In this document: piece by piece, positions 37,165-46,277 of the stretch
How positions within the stretch are numbered: the stretch's first letter is position 1
How the letters are laid out: each line of letters begins with the position of its first letter
Virus record (IMG/VR): IMGVR_UViG_3300035670_011573
Span: 62,001 to 126,000 of that record
Reading direction: 5' to 3' (one strand)
Source: a virus
Length of the DNA: 64,000 nucleotides
The notes under the pieces: model-generated
What the model was told of the DNA's origin: nothing
The model's input: the letters and a program-made list of their open reading frames with translations, nothing else
The model's database searches: none
Program-made: the position numbers and the translations under genes

Positions 37165-38235
37165 CTATCCATAAAAACTCATTAAACCTTTATTAGATTC
37201 AGATATTGCATTATTATCTACACTCTCTGATGTATTAAATTGTCCCTGTAGCGGTCTAGCAGAATCACCAGTATATATTCTTGGATATAGTGGACTCGAG
37301 GGAACTGGCATATTAATAGACGTTTTTTCCTCAACCACTTCTTCCAGATCTGTATCTAGCGAATCCTCCTCGGTATCCTTCTTTATTTCAGAAAGTTTAA
37401 ACATCCTCTCTTTTCTACTACTTATATTAGCAAGTGTTTTAATTTTTTGTTTTGAATCATCTAAAAAATAATCTAAGGTTGGATTTTCTAAGTAATCTGC
37501 TAAGTATTTTTTTCTGATTAAAGCATCCTTAAACCTTCCTGATAACGGGACTTTTTTAAATAAATTTAATTCTTTTAATAATGAGATTGTTAATTCTTCA
37601 TTAATATAAAGAGACTTTGAAATTTTACTAGAAATATATCTATCCTTAATGTTTTTAAAATCAAAAATTTCAGGACTATCTAAAACAAACTCTTTAATCT
37701 TTGGATCTATTGTAAAATTATAACGAACAGCTAAATTGATAGCCCGATAAATTCTTCTTGGATCATCAGTTAGAGTAATTTCTGGAGGAACTGGTGTTTT
37801 AATTATTTTATTTTTAATATCCTCAAAACCCATCTCGGTTGGATCAGAAATTTCTGCTGTAACTAAATCTTGATGCAAAGTATTTATTGTAAAATCTCTG
37901 CTGAATGCTTCTTCCAGACCAGCAAACTTTCCATTTAAATATTCCTTTACACCTTCAGAAACAAAGTGGCTAGAAAAATCAAGATCCATTTCTGGCGAAT
38001 AAACTGTAACATGATAGTCGTCTGCTACTTCAAATGTGGAATCAATCTTTTCAGCAACCAAGACACCAAGTCTAAGAGAATCTGGGGAGTTTGTAGTGAT
38101 ATCTATATCTGTGGTTTTTACATTTGGAATCTTTAAATAGATATCCCTAGGAATTCCACCGACAATATACGGCTTCTTAATCAAGTAAGTATCCGCAGTT
38201 TCTTGTGTTAATCTTAGGATTTCTCTAAGAGACAT
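37165..38235 (-). CDS. Class II CCA-adding enzyme / poly(A)-polymerase-type nucleotidyltransferase, 356 aa
   Basis: The motif order fits the class II tRNA nucleotidyltransferase/poly(A) polymerase family: GG at 26-27 in IVGGIPRD, DIDITT (Asp43, Asp45) for the two catalytic carboxylates, RDFTINTL (113-120) and DDPRRIYRA (157-165) in the neck. These enzymes add CCA or A residues to RNA 3' ends. The domain ends about residue 210 and the rest is unrecognised, with an acidic, probably disordered C-terminal tail. ATG 38235 has AGTAGGA upstream. No tRNA gene is in the window, so the substrate might be host or phage RNA. CCA versus poly(A) specificity cannot be told from the sequence. Confidence 0.8.
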   Translation of the reverse strand: MSLREILRLTQETADTYLIKKPYIVGGIPRDIYLKIPNVKTTDIDITTNSPDSLRLGVLVAEKIDSTFEVADDYHVTVYSPEMDLDFSSHFVSEGVKEYLNGKFAGLEEAFSRDFTINTLHQDLVTAEISDPTEMGFEDIKNKIIKTPVPPEITLTDDPRRIYRAINLAVRYNFTIDPKIKEFVLDSPEIFDFKNIKDRYISSKISKSLYINEELTISLLKELNLFKKVPLSGRFKDALIRKKYLADYLENPTLDYFLDDSKQKIKTLANISSRKERMFKLSEIKKDTEEDSLDTDLEEVVEEKTSINMPVPSSPLYPRIYTGDSARPLQGQFNTSESVDNNAISESNKGLMSFYG

Positions 38236-38240
38236 AATTC

Positions 38241-39836
38241 CTACTTAGTTGGTGGTGCGGCTGGTGCGCCACTTGTTAGTCCGGAATCTTGAATCCCTTG
38301 CTGGATTGAGGTCTGTGCTTCTGCATCAGACTTCTCAGCGGGCCCAGCAGCTTCACCTGACTCTTCCATTGGCTCTGCTTCCAGAACCTTATTAACTTCC
38401 TTATTGGTCTTGTTAATAAGATCATTCTTTTTGGCGTCAGAAATTTCTACCAGACTCTTGCCGCTTGATAACATGCCTAACATCTTGGTAACGCGTGTAA
38501 GTGCGTAAGAATAAGCATCAATAAGCTTACTCTGTGCTTCTGCTAACTCAGGGAACATTGGGGCAATACCAATCTTGTCAAGGATAATATCGAATTCGGC
38601 CAACTGTCTAATGGTACGACGGTCTGACAATCTTCCTGCAATTTCCTCTAGCTTCTCTACTGCATCACCTAATCCTACGTCACCAGCCAAAGACTCATAC
38701 TCTTCTTCTTTTGCTTCCGTAATTGGCTCTAGTGCTTTTTCCAGAGAAGACTTTGGTTCTGCAGACTCTGTAACGGGGGCTGCTTCGCCAGCAGGTGGTG
38801 TTGTGGCTGGAGCCTGTTTAGTTACTTCTGGCGGTGGAGTTGTTGCCACGGGTGCTGCCGGTGCCGTTGGTGCCGTTGGTGGCTCACCAGTTAACTCCTG
38901 TGCGTATTTAACCAGCTCATTGTAACCATTATTAAATCCAAGTTTTTTAAACTTATTAGCATACTTATAAGCAACATCTGAAGCTGTAATGTTGGTTTGC
39001 AAACCACGCATTTCTTTGTCAAAATTAAAAAGATGTTCGGCTAACTTTTGAGCATCAGAAGCCTTAATGTTAGGATTGTGTGCCCTAATCAATCTATCCA
39101 ACCTTCTTATGGCAGTATCTACTTTATTTTTCCAATCATAAAATTGTTCAAAGCTCTCTTGCTTATTAGAAGATTCTGTTTGGCTGGCGGAAGCCTGCTG
39201 TTGTTGCTGTTGCTGTTGTTTTGATTCCTGGTAGTTGTTGTATTCTTGCTTTAGATTTTGAATATCATTATAAACACTATCTGGGATGGCTGCATTTTCT
39301 AAACCATAATTACCTGGCGAAACAACTGGGAATTGCCAAGCAGACTTGACTAGGCCAGGCTGCTTGCTATTGTATTTAAGATGCTCACCATTTTGATAGT
39401 ATTTAATCCATTGCTTAAAAGAAATATCTTCTGCACTGGCCTTATCAAGTGTATTAGAATAATAATCAATTGCAGAACTAACAGTCATATCTTTACTTCT
39501 AACAGCATCATATATTTTAGAAACCATATCTGCCCATTTGTTTAAATCAAACTCACCATATTCTTCGACCATGCCATCAGAGTTTGAGTAGGCAATCTTA
39601 TTTAGTCTAGAAAAATTTGTAAAAAATAAATAAAAATTATAGTTGGGGACGTCTATTTTTTGGAACAGACTTGCATCTTCAAAAGTTCTTTTTACAATAT
39701 CACCATCATAATCTTGGCCAAAAGTAATTTGGGCAATCTTATGCAACTCTATTAGATTTTTATATCCATCTGCATTTTTTACTAGAACATCAGGATATAA
39801 AATCATAACTTCTTTAATATTATCTCTATAATTCAT
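38241..39836 (-). CDS. Putative virion protein with poly-Gln and Pro/Ala-rich regions, 531 aa
   Basis: The start ATG 39836 has AGGGG upstream; the one five codons earlier does not. Residue order: helical N-terminus of about 190 residues, then eight Gln in a row (39195-39218, CAA/CAG mix), a helical segment, an Ala/Pro/Thr linker (TAPAAPVATTPPPEVTK) around residues 320-350 and an acidic helical C-terminus. No enzyme motif is visible. It sits between the nucleotidyltransferase and a small gene in the head-side block. Function unknown; a head or tail scaffold-like protein is possible. Confidence 0.5.
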   Translation of the reverse strand: MNYRDNIKEVMILYPDVLVKNADGYKNLIELHKIAQITFGQDYDGDIVKRTFEDASLFQKIDVPNYNFYLFFTNFSRLNKIAYSNSDGMVEEYGEFDLNKWADMVSKIYDAVRSKDMTVSSAIDYYSNTLDKASAEDISFKQWIKYYQNGEHLKYNSKQPGLVKSAWQFPVVSPGNYGLENAAIPDSVYNDIQNLKQEYNNYQESKQQQQQQQQASASQTESSNKQESFEQFYDWKNKVDTAIRRLDRLIRAHNPNIKASDAQKLAEHLFNFDKEMRGLQTNITASDVAYKYANKFKKLGFNNGYNELVKYAQELTGEPPTAPTAPAAPVATTPPPEVTKQAPATTPPAGEAAPVTESAEPKSSLEKALEPITEAKEEEYESLAGDVGLGDAVEKLEEIAGRLSDRRTIRQLAEFDIILDKIGIAPMFPELAEAQSKLIDAYSYALTRVTKMLGMLSSGKSLVEISDAKKNDLINKTNKEVNKVLEAEPMEESGEAAGPAEKSDAEAQTSIQQGIQDSGLTSGAPAAPPTK

Positions 39837-39851
39837 TATTATCCCCTGCAA

Positions 39852-40088
39852 TTATAATTTGTCTGTAATATTTCCAATTGCTATATACCAGGTGCTTTTA
39901 TTTAATTTGGTTTCTTCTAAAACCTTTGAATCAGATACAACATTATATATATGTTTTAATACAATTTTTAATTGTTCATTATTTGGTTCCTTAACATTAA
40001 AATACTCTTTAAAGCTTTCGGCAAACCAATTTTTAAAAGATTCCAGCGTTCTTAAATTTTCTAGTTTAATTTCTAATTTATTCGACAT
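39852..40088 (-). CDS. Hypothetical protein, 78 aa
   Basis: The family is not recognised. Small mixed helix/strand protein; ATG 40088 overlaps the end of the preceding gene by 11 bases, suggesting coupling, with no strong ribosome site. It may belong to the same functional unit as the HTH protein upstream. Confidence 0.4.
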   Translation of the reverse strand: MSNKLEIKLENLRTLESFKNWFAESFKEYFNVKEPNNEQLKIVLKHIYNVVSDSKVLEETKLNKSTWYIAIGNITDKL

Positions 40089-40800
40089 CGATTATATCCA
40101 ATTGTGGAAATGATTGAGTTTGTTGATACTGCTGATATTGACTAGAACCGTATTGCATATTATTTAACCTTGAGTTTATTTTTTCTATAAAAATAGGAAT
40201 GAATTTTGGATCTAATTCTTGCAATATTTCAAAAACAATATTTTTTAAAACATTGACTTGTTCATTAACAACATTAATATTAATATTATGTTCCACTCTT
40301 TTATCTGCAACACCATCAACATATTTTTTCCAATCTTGAACTAAACCACGTTGTGTATTTAGTAACTCAACAAACATCTTATCTTCCCTAATAGAACCAC
40401 CGGATTGTAGCATATTAAAATAATACTCTAATCTGGATCCAACCAAAGTCATCATTTCTAAGATCTTTCTATTTCCATCCAACTCATTTGAAACAATCTC
40501 GTTTATCTTTTGCTGATAAGCAGAAGAAGAAGCTAGAATTACTTTAGCTTCTAATTCTTTCGAGGTCAAGTCTTGTTCTTTTCTAACAGCCTTAATATTT
40601 TCTAAAATCTCTCCATCAAGATGTAAATGATCTTTTCTAAATTTCTGTAATGTTGCGTAAGAAATCCAGAGGCTTTTCTTCTTGGGATGTTTTTTCTTCA
40701 ACCAAGCCTCTACAATCTTTACCGACTCACCATTTAGAAGTCTTTTAATAATTTCTTCTTTTTCTGGATGTTTAAAGACTTTATTTTGCTGATCATTCAT
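40078..40800 (-). CDS. HTH protein, possible small terminase subunit, 240 aa
   Basis: Residues 15-58 have a helix-turn-helix pattern (VKIVEAWLKKKH, SYATLQKFRKDHL), the N-terminal arrangement of many small terminase subunits that recognise phage DNA. The middle contains helices compatible with an oligomerisation domain, and the C-terminus is Gln-rich (QYGSSQYQQYQQTQ). The family call is a guess from HTH plus head-block location; it could be another DNA-binding regulator. ATG 40800 has AGAGG upstream. It is separated from the next upstream gene by a terminator. Confidence 0.45.
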   Translation of the reverse strand: MNDQQNKVFKHPEKEEIIKRLLNGESVKIVEAWLKKKHPKKKSLWISYATLQKFRKDHLHLDGEILENIKAVRKEQDLTSKELEAKVILASSSAYQQKINEIVSNELDGNRKILEMMTLVGSRLEYYFNMLQSGGSIREDKMFVELLNTQRGLVQDWKKYVDGVADKRVEHNININVVNEQVNVLKNIVFEILQELDPKFIPIFIEKINSRLNNMQYGSSQYQQYQQTQSFPQLDIIDVE

Positions 40801-40810
40801 AACTACCTCT

Positions 40811-40841
40811 AAAGAAAATAGCCCGCTAAAATAGCAGGCTA
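40811..40841 (-). terminator. Intrinsic terminator after the 155-aa gene
   Basis: On the minus strand TAGCCTGC / GCGGGCTA (eight pairs with a T-G wobble) has a 7-base loop, followed by TTTTCTTT. It ends the transcript of the 40875-43441 block. Confidence 0.75.
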
Positions 40842-40874
40842 AATTTTCAATTTATTATACCAATTTTTTTAAGA

Positions 40875-41342
40875 TTAGAGATACATTATATCTGTTTGTA
40901 GCTCTACACTTCCGCCTGGAAACTTTTTACCATCTTCTGTGGTAAATCCCTCATTCCAATCATAAGTCTTGTTGGTGATAGGATCTTGATATACGCCATC
41001 AGAAATTCTGCGAGCCTGAACGCCAATTCTGTCTGGTGAATATCTAGTTGATAAGGAACGGCTTACATATTCTACGTCTATTATAGACTTCTCGTGAACT
41101 GGACCAATATCATATAACTTTTTGGTTCGCTGGCCACCCCTTTCTGACAAGAAATGGTCGCGTGTTTCATAAGTCATTGGTTTGCCGAAAGGAGTCTGTA
41201 AGATACCATAGTCTTGTGAATGTTTTACTATTGAATCTTCGAGTATACTTTCTAATGCAGAAACTCTAAGTTCTCTAGCTAATTTTTTATCTTCGGTTTG
41301 TTTTGCTACTTTTATTATTCTTAGAACCTTGGTGTCGTTCAT
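40875..41342 (-). CDS. Hypothetical protein, 155 aa
   Basis: The family is not recognised. Mixed helix and strand, no membrane segment. The last third carries SDGVYQDPITNKTYDW. ATG 41342 has ATAGGA upstream. It is last in a three-gene block with the two proteins upstream and ends before a terminator. Location suggests a virion-associated or assembly protein. Confidence 0.45.
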   Translation of the reverse strand: MNDTKVLRIIKVAKQTEDKKLARELRVSALESILEDSIVKHSQDYGILQTPFGKPMTYETRDHFLSERGGQRTKKLYDIGPVHEKSIIDVEYVSRSLSTRYSPDRIGVQARRISDGVYQDPITNKTYDWNEGFTTEDGKKFPGGSVELQTDIMYL

Positions 41343-41350
41343 TTTATTTC

Positions 41351-42928
41351 CTATGTAAAAATAATTCTGTTGGTAGACATCATGGCATCTTGAACATGAT
41401 TCTCTGCTTTATTTCTACGTGCAGCAGGGATAACACGACCTTTCTCGTCAAAGGTAACCTTGCTAACTGGTAGTCCTAATTTTGGACAATATAGTTCAAC
41501 AGAAGTTGGAACTTTAATTAAGTCACCACGATCATAAGCTTCTTTTATCATTTGCTTGCGAATAGATGTATCAGAAGAGTGTTTTAGTAATTGTGTAAAT
41601 TGTTCAAATGCTACGGCAAACTTGTCAGAACCAAATCTTTTTCCAATTACATCAAGAACGTCTTCTGCAATCTTATAGTCCTTGGTTGCTACACCATCAA
41701 TCATCTTGTCCATTAGCTGCTGATAACTCATTGAACCAAGTGGACCTTCATCTCTAGCAATCTTTACAGACTGATGTGTTGATGATAATGAGTCAGCAAA
41801 TCTTTCAAAGCCTTCCTTGGAAAAGTCAAAGATAACTTCTTCTTTTGAAGTGGCTTTGGTTGCAAACTTTCTAGGCAACATAATGGCGGGGCCCTTTATT
41901 TCTACTGGTACTTCTATCCTGCTTTTACCTAATCTAGTAGGAATATCAGCAGAAAGAATTAAACCACGTTCATTAGAGCTTGCAACTTTAATATCTGCTC
42001 TGGGAATATTAAAACTGGAAAGTTCTGCTGATAAAGTATTTATTGCCATATTGACTTGGCTTGTGCTGAATTTAGAAGCAGCGGCAACCAAGGAGCTTTC
42101 TAGTCTTTCCAGGTCTTCAAAGCCGGCAGGTAGGGCGACTTGCTTTTCTTCTAGGATGCTTTCGCCGGTACCACGCTCTGAGGCAAACTTTCTATTAGCT
42201 CTATCATTGCCATCTTTTTCTGATTCTCTGATTGCAGTATACAAAGAAGTAGAATCTAGATTGACGGTTTCACCACCTAAGATAATTAGGTTAGGCTCCT
42301 TGGTTACGCCATCGCTAATTTGAACTGGGATTAAGGCTGAAGCCTTCTTCATTCCGGTGGTCTTATAATTGGCAGAACAGAGTGCAAAGTGTTCGTTTGC
42401 ATGAACAACGTCAACTCCCTCTGGTGTATGACCCAAGCCACTTAGCTTTGCCATTACAGCCTTTTGAATTGACTTATCTTTACCAGGCTTAAAAGTTCCA
42501 AAAGAAGAATCGCCGCCCAAAGAAAATAAAACAGAGAATGCATTAGACAATTCTGATTCTTTGTGGAGGGGCTGCACATTCTTTTCTTCCATAGTTCTTA
42601 GATTAGAACCAGGGTAGGCAACCTTGGCGAACTGACGGCTATCAGGAAGCAAATCACCTAAGGATTCGCGGAATCCAGTATGTCCACCAGATAATCCATA
42701 CATCCTGTCATATAGGCTGCCAATTTCTTTTTGATTAATAAATTCTTTATTGCTAGCAACTTTGGATAGAACATCACGCATGTTGCCAATTAATTGATCG
42801 GTAGGATGTTTTTCCGCAGCTTTTTCAAGTCTTGCAACGACATAATTAATTGGGTAACTCTGGCCTTCTTCAAGCCTATTTATTATTGAGCTAGCTTCTT
42901 TGAGTATATTTTTAATTTCTTTGCTCAT
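41351..42928 (-). CDS. Putative virion-associated protein, 525 aa
   Basis: The family is not recognised. It is a soluble mixed alpha/beta protein with no recognised enzyme motif. The region near residue 210 (LIILGGETVNLDS) and near residue 325 (ILSADIPTRLGKSRIEVPVE) has the strand pattern of a virion protein. ATG 42928 has AAGGG upstream. It is the middle of a three-gene block with the 169- and 155-residue genes. Confidence 0.45.
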   Translation of the reverse strand: MSKEIKNILKEASSIINRLEEGQSYPINYVVARLEKAAEKHPTDQLIGNMRDVLSKVASNKEFINQKEIGSLYDRMYGLSGGHTGFRESLGDLLPDSRQFAKVAYPGSNLRTMEEKNVQPLHKESELSNAFSVLFSLGGDSSFGTFKPGKDKSIQKAVMAKLSGLGHTPEGVDVVHANEHFALCSANYKTTGMKKASALIPVQISDGVTKEPNLIILGGETVNLDSTSLYTAIRESEKDGNDRANRKFASERGTGESILEEKQVALPAGFEDLERLESSLVAAASKFSTSQVNMAINTLSAELSSFNIPRADIKVASSNERGLILSADIPTRLGKSRIEVPVEIKGPAIMLPRKFATKATSKEEVIFDFSKEGFERFADSLSSTHQSVKIARDEGPLGSMSYQQLMDKMIDGVATKDYKIAEDVLDVIGKRFGSDKFAVAFEQFTQLLKHSSDTSIRKQMIKEAYDRGDLIKVPTSVELYCPKLGLPVSKVTFDEKGRVIPAARRNKAENHVQDAMMSTNRIIFT

Positions 42929-42931
42929 TTT

Positions 42932-43441
42932 TTACCCTTTTATAATCTTTCTTAATTCTGGAAACTCACTCATTAGAGCCAAACGCTTTGACTCCGGTTG
43001 TTCCATTAATACATCCTTAACGAAAGTTTCATCATTAACATTTTCAAGTAAAGCAGTTTTGAAAGTAAAAATACTTTCTTTGTCAAATCCGAAGTTATCA
43101 GATGAGAATCTGGCAATAGGCACCTTCTTATAAGAAAGTGTGATATCGCTTTTGTCATAGCTGCTAACTACCGTCCAGTCTCCACGACCTTCGCTTTCAT
43201 ACTGGGGGTCAGAAGCTCTGATGAGGTAGGGCTTTCCTTCTACTTCAGAAACGGCCCATAATCCATTGTAAGGATCATCACTATGACGATAGACATCAAA
43301 GGCTACCTTCTTAATAACACCGTCATCTTCTAAGCTCTTAGAATAAGCAATCTTGTCTTGGTCGCCCAAACTAGGTGCATTTCTTTTTACTACTTCTTCC
43401 AAGACTTTATCTATGTTTGCCAAATATTTTTCTTTAGACAT
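42932..43441 (-). CDS. Hypothetical protein, 169 aa
   Basis: The family is not recognised. It carries a beta-rich centre (GKPYLIRASDPQYE, GRGDWTVVSSY) and helical ends. ATG 43441 has GTAGAGG upstream. First of the three-gene block. Confidence 0.45.
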   Translation of the reverse strand: MSKEKYLANIDKVLEEVVKRNAPSLGDQDKIAYSKSLEDDGVIKKVAFDVYRHSDDPYNGLWAVSEVEGKPYLIRASDPQYESEGRGDWTVVSSYDKSDITLSYKKVPIARFSSDNFGFDKESIFTFKTALLENVNDETFVKDVLMEQPESKRLALMSEFPELRKIIKG

Positions 43442-43492
43442 TATACGCCTCTACTTAAATTTTCAATGTTATTAATAGAAATTTGCCCCGTT

Positions 43493-43927
43493 TCATTCCC
43501 CAGAGCCAACTTTGCTTTCTTCAATTCTTTTCAAAATATCCTTAATCTTCTTATTGTTTCTGCAAGCCTTTCTTAATTTTTTAATAATTCCGCCATATCT
43601 TTTTTTATCATTTTTATAGTCAATATTCCCGTGCATGGCTTTATGAACAGCAGATTGTGTAATACCAAGATGATCAGCTATTTCATTTTGTGTCTTACCC
43701 ATAAGCCTCATAAGTAATATTTTTTTCTGATGTTCTGTTAAAAAATCACCATGCACAACATCATAAATTTCTTCTAGCAAATTTTCCTTTAAATCTTCAA
43801 TCCTTTCGTCTACTTCATTTTCTGACAAAATATGGTGAATTCCCCTTTCGACAGGAAAATTGTTTAATTTATTTTGCTCAAAAGAGATCTCTACAATCTT
43901 ATATTGATATAGTTTGCTTTTATTCAT
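43493..43927 (-). CDS. Sigma-region-4-like HTH regulator, 144 aa
   Basis: Residues 63-99 read as a sigma-70 region 4 or LuxR-like helix-turn-helix: LTEHQKKILLMRLMGKTQ, then NEIADHLGITQSAVHKAM. The N-terminal 60 residues are helical. A small phage protein with only this region could be a late-gene sigma-like factor (T4 gp55 role) or a general regulator. ATG 43927 directly follows the TAA of the primase gene, with GGAAGG upstream. The DNA target is not known; TATAAATA-like boxes in this window are one candidate, but nothing links them directly. Confidence 0.6.
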   Translation of the reverse strand: MNKSKLYQYKIVEISFEQNKLNNFPVERGIHHILSENEVDERIEDLKENLLEEIYDVVHGDFLTEHQKKILLMRLMGKTQNEIADHLGITQSAVHKAMHGNIDYKNDKKRYGGIIKKLRKACRNNKKIKDILKRIEESKVGSGE

Positions 43928-44695
43928 TTAGCCTTCCCAATTAGGTATATAAGGTTCTAAGTCACTTAAGAATGACTTCTGGGTGCCGCCATTAGCAAAA
44001 TATTCATCAACATCTTTGCAGCCCTTGGGTAATAATAAAAATCTTAACTTTATACCGTTATTGGAATATTTGGTAGCAATTCTTTTCATTGAATTTTGAC
44101 CACCATCATCCCGGTCTAGTATGAAAGTTATCTTGGAAGTATATCGTGCTAGTTTTAAGAAATGATTCTTAGAAAAAGCAGTTCCACAAATGGCAACGGA
44201 ATTCTTAATACCATTAGAATCTAACGCTATATGATCAAAATATCCCTCTACAACAAAAGCATTTTGTTCTTTTAATAAAGATGCCCTAGAGTTATTAAGC
44301 CCATAAAGAAAGTTAGCCTTTTTAAAGCTACTGTTTTTATACTTTGGTAACTCTAGGACACTCCGTTGTGTGTCTGGTAAAAGCGTTCTACCACCAATAC
44401 CAACTGGATCTCCATATTCAGAATAAATTGGAAATATTAAATAAAAAAATTCTGAGAACCGACTGGTCTCAGAATAGTCTATAATATTAAGCTTCTGCAT
44501 TACACTAGGTGATACAAACCTGGTAAGCTTAGAAGTGTTCTGTGGAAAGTAACCTAGGCCATATTTTATAATAGCCTCATCAGCAAGGCCCCTTTTATTT
44601 TTTAAATAATTAGCGCATTCTTCTGAATTTTTTAGGTTATCTTGGCAGATCTTTACTAACTTCTTTAGTTCATCAGTTACATCATTTGAAGTCAT
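43928..44695 (-). CDS. DnaG-type primase TOPRIM core without zinc domain, 255 aa
   Basis: Residues 1-120 resemble the N-terminal part of the DnaG RNA-polymerase domain (FLYGL, LPKYKNSSFKK), and residues 145-200 the TOPRIM core: FVVEGYFDHIAL with Glu150 and FILDRDDGGQ with Asp194/196/197. These are the metal-binding residues of primer synthesis. The N-terminal CHC2 zinc domain and the C-terminal helicase-binding domain are missing, so the protein is shorter than usual (about 600 residues). The upstream gene encodes a Cys-rich protein that might supply zinc. It sits in the replication block with RecA and DnaE. Confidence 0.8.
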   Translation of the reverse strand: MTSNDVTDELKKLVKICQDNLKNSEECANYLKNKRGLADEAIIKYGLGYFPQNTSKLTRFVSPSVMQKLNIIDYSETSRFSEFFYLIFPIYSEYGDPVGIGGRTLLPDTQRSVLELPKYKNSSFKKANFLYGLNNSRASLLKEQNAFVVEGYFDHIALDSNGIKNSVAICGTAFSKNHFLKLARYTSKITFILDRDDGGQNSMKRIATKYSNNGIKLRFLLLPKGCKDVDEYFANGGTQKSFLSDLEPYIPNWEG

Positions 44696-44698
44696 TAA

Positions 44699-45073
44699 TT
44701 ACTCCAATTCTTCTTGGTAAGTTTCTGTTTCTTCAAGATTAGATTCTTTTAGCTTATTAAGATCTTTCATAGCTGAAATAATAAACTTAGATACATTAAA
44801 ATTGCAATCTTGATCACAATTTAATCCAGAAAGTTTGTTTTCTTCCAGGCAGGTTTCTACCTTTTTATTACAAGTTGTACAATCAAACTGAAAAGGCTTT
44901 CTCTTATCTAGACGAACAATATCGCCACGCTGTTTCATGCTTAATTTTACAAATTTTGATACTGGAACTATTTTTGAACAAAATTCACAAATTACTTCAT
45001 CCAAATCGACATCTAATGAGGCATTTGTTGTAATTCTTTTTCCAGGACAACCAGGTAGACAATTAATAAGCAT
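44699..45073 (-). CDS. Cys-rich zinc-ribbon-like protein, 124 aa
   Basis: ATG 45073 is preferred (GGGAG upstream); the GTG two codons earlier is less well placed. Cysteine pairs are visible: CLPGC near the N-terminus, CEFC, CTTC and a C-terminal pair around CDQDC. At least two zinc sites are possible. The gene precedes the primase core gene by three bases. It might act as the detached zinc-binding part of the primase or as a transcription/replication cofactor. The Cys spacing does not match CHC2 fingers. The family is not recognised. Confidence 0.5.
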   Translation of the reverse strand: MLINCLPGCPGKRITTNASLDVDLDEVICEFCSKIVPVSKFVKLSMKQRGDIVRLDKRKPFQFDCTTCNKKVETCLEENKLSGLNCDQDCNFNVSKFIISAMKDLNKLKESNLEETETYQEELE

Positions 45074-45097
45074 TATCACTCTCCCATATTAATAGAA

Positions 45098-46261
45098 TTA
45101 AAAAATCTCTTCCGCAGTTTCTGGAAATTTTTCTTCACGACCTTCGCCATCAATAGTTACATCGCCGCCATCCATATAAGCAGACCTTACCTTTTCTTCA
45201 ATTAAAGAAAGGTTGCTATTGACAAAATCTAAAGCAAGCTCTCTAGAAGATAGCTTTTCGCCCTCTACAACGTAAGTTCTATTATTGGGACGTTCGATAA
45301 TTCCGTACATACATCCAAGATCCAAAAGCTGTTCGTTCTTATATGCAACACCAGATGTGAAGTTGATGAAAAATTCTGCATTCTTAAATGGTTTACCCAT
45401 CTTATTTTTTTCTACCTTAATACGAATCTTGTGACCATACTTCTCTTCATTCTTATCTTCTAGAACATTTTCTGCACCAGACATTGGAGCAACCATCAAC
45501 ATAACACTGCAAGCGTGCTTCCAAGCTGCACCGCCTGGTGTGGTTTCTGGATTTCCAAACATAACCCCTACTTGTGTCTTAACATGGTTGATTGCAATAA
45601 AGCAAACATTGGAATCAGCAACAGCAGGAGTCAACTTACGCAACTCTACAGTAAGGAATCTTGAAAGTGGTGCTACTTGCATCTTTCCAACCTCAGAAGA
45701 TACTTCAGCAGGTGCTGCCATAGCAGCCACAGAGTCTAATACAACAACACCCATCTTACCTAGGTTTAGCTTAACACTTTTGTTATTAACCTTGTGTGTA
45801 ATAACTGCACCCTCCCTAACCATCTCCAACAGTCCAGGGGTTGTGGTCATCTTACCAGTCGCCTTATTAACCTTTGGACGACCTACCAACCCCTCAAAAA
45901 TCTTTTGTGCTTCATTGGTTTTAATCAACAAAACTCTTTCATTATCTACTCCCAATTTTGCAGCCCAATCAGAATCATAAGTATATTCTGCATCAATAAA
46001 GCAACAGCAATTCTCTGGGTCTTTTGACTGCCACTCTGCCATAGCAATTAAAGCCATGAATGTTTTGCCAGAGGATGGTTTGCCAGCCATCTGATAGATT
46101 CTACCCCTAGCCCAACCACCAATCTGTAAAGCACGGTCTAGAGCAGGTGCCCGGGTTGTAAATACAGAAACTTTTTCAATCTCATCTGGATGGCGTACAG
46201 TTCCGCCAAACATTTCATTGATGTGATCCCAGGCTTGTGCTTCAGTCATTTCTTTCGACAT
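45098..46261 (-). CDS. recA: RecA-type recombinase, 387 aa
   Basis: The RecA/UvsX family forms filaments on ssDNA and pairs strands. Walker A is GKPSSGKT (residues 60-67), Walker B is VVVLDSVAA (around 167-175), and the L2-like region NHVKTQVGVMFGNPETTPGG precedes the final strand; the GGAAWKH element matches RecA. Length is close to RecA (about 350). ATG 46261 has AAGGAG upstream. A symbol of uvsX is also possible in phages. It forms a replication/recombination group with SSB and the RuvC-like gene downstream of DnaE. GroEL is the immediately upstream gene. Confidence 0.93.
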   Translation of the reverse strand: MSKEMTEAQAWDHINEMFGGTVRHPDEIEKVSVFTTRAPALDRALQIGGWARGRIYQMAGKPSSGKTFMALIAMAEWQSKDPENCCCFIDAEYTYDSDWAAKLGVDNERVLLIKTNEAQKIFEGLVGRPKVNKATGKMTTTPGLLEMVREGAVITHKVNNKSVKLNLGKMGVVVLDSVAAMAAPAEVSSEVGKMQVAPLSRFLTVELRKLTPAVADSNVCFIAINHVKTQVGVMFGNPETTPGGAAWKHACSVMLMVAPMSGAENVLEDKNEEKYGHKIRIKVEKNKMGKPFKNAEFFINFTSGVAYKNEQLLDLGCMYGIIERPNNRTYVVEGEKLSSRELALDFVNSNLSLIEEKVRSAYMDGGDVTIDGEGREEKFPETAEEIF

Positions 46262-46277
46262 ATATCAACTCCTTAAT

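Noticed and set aside
39195-39218. Eight Gln codons as an unstable repeat
   Set aside because: CAA and CAG alternate irregularly, so it is not a pure trinucleotide repeat and slippage is unlikely.
43925-43930. Primase and the HTH gene as one broken gene
   Set aside because: The junction is TAA followed by ATG with its own ribosome site, and the two domains are unrelated.
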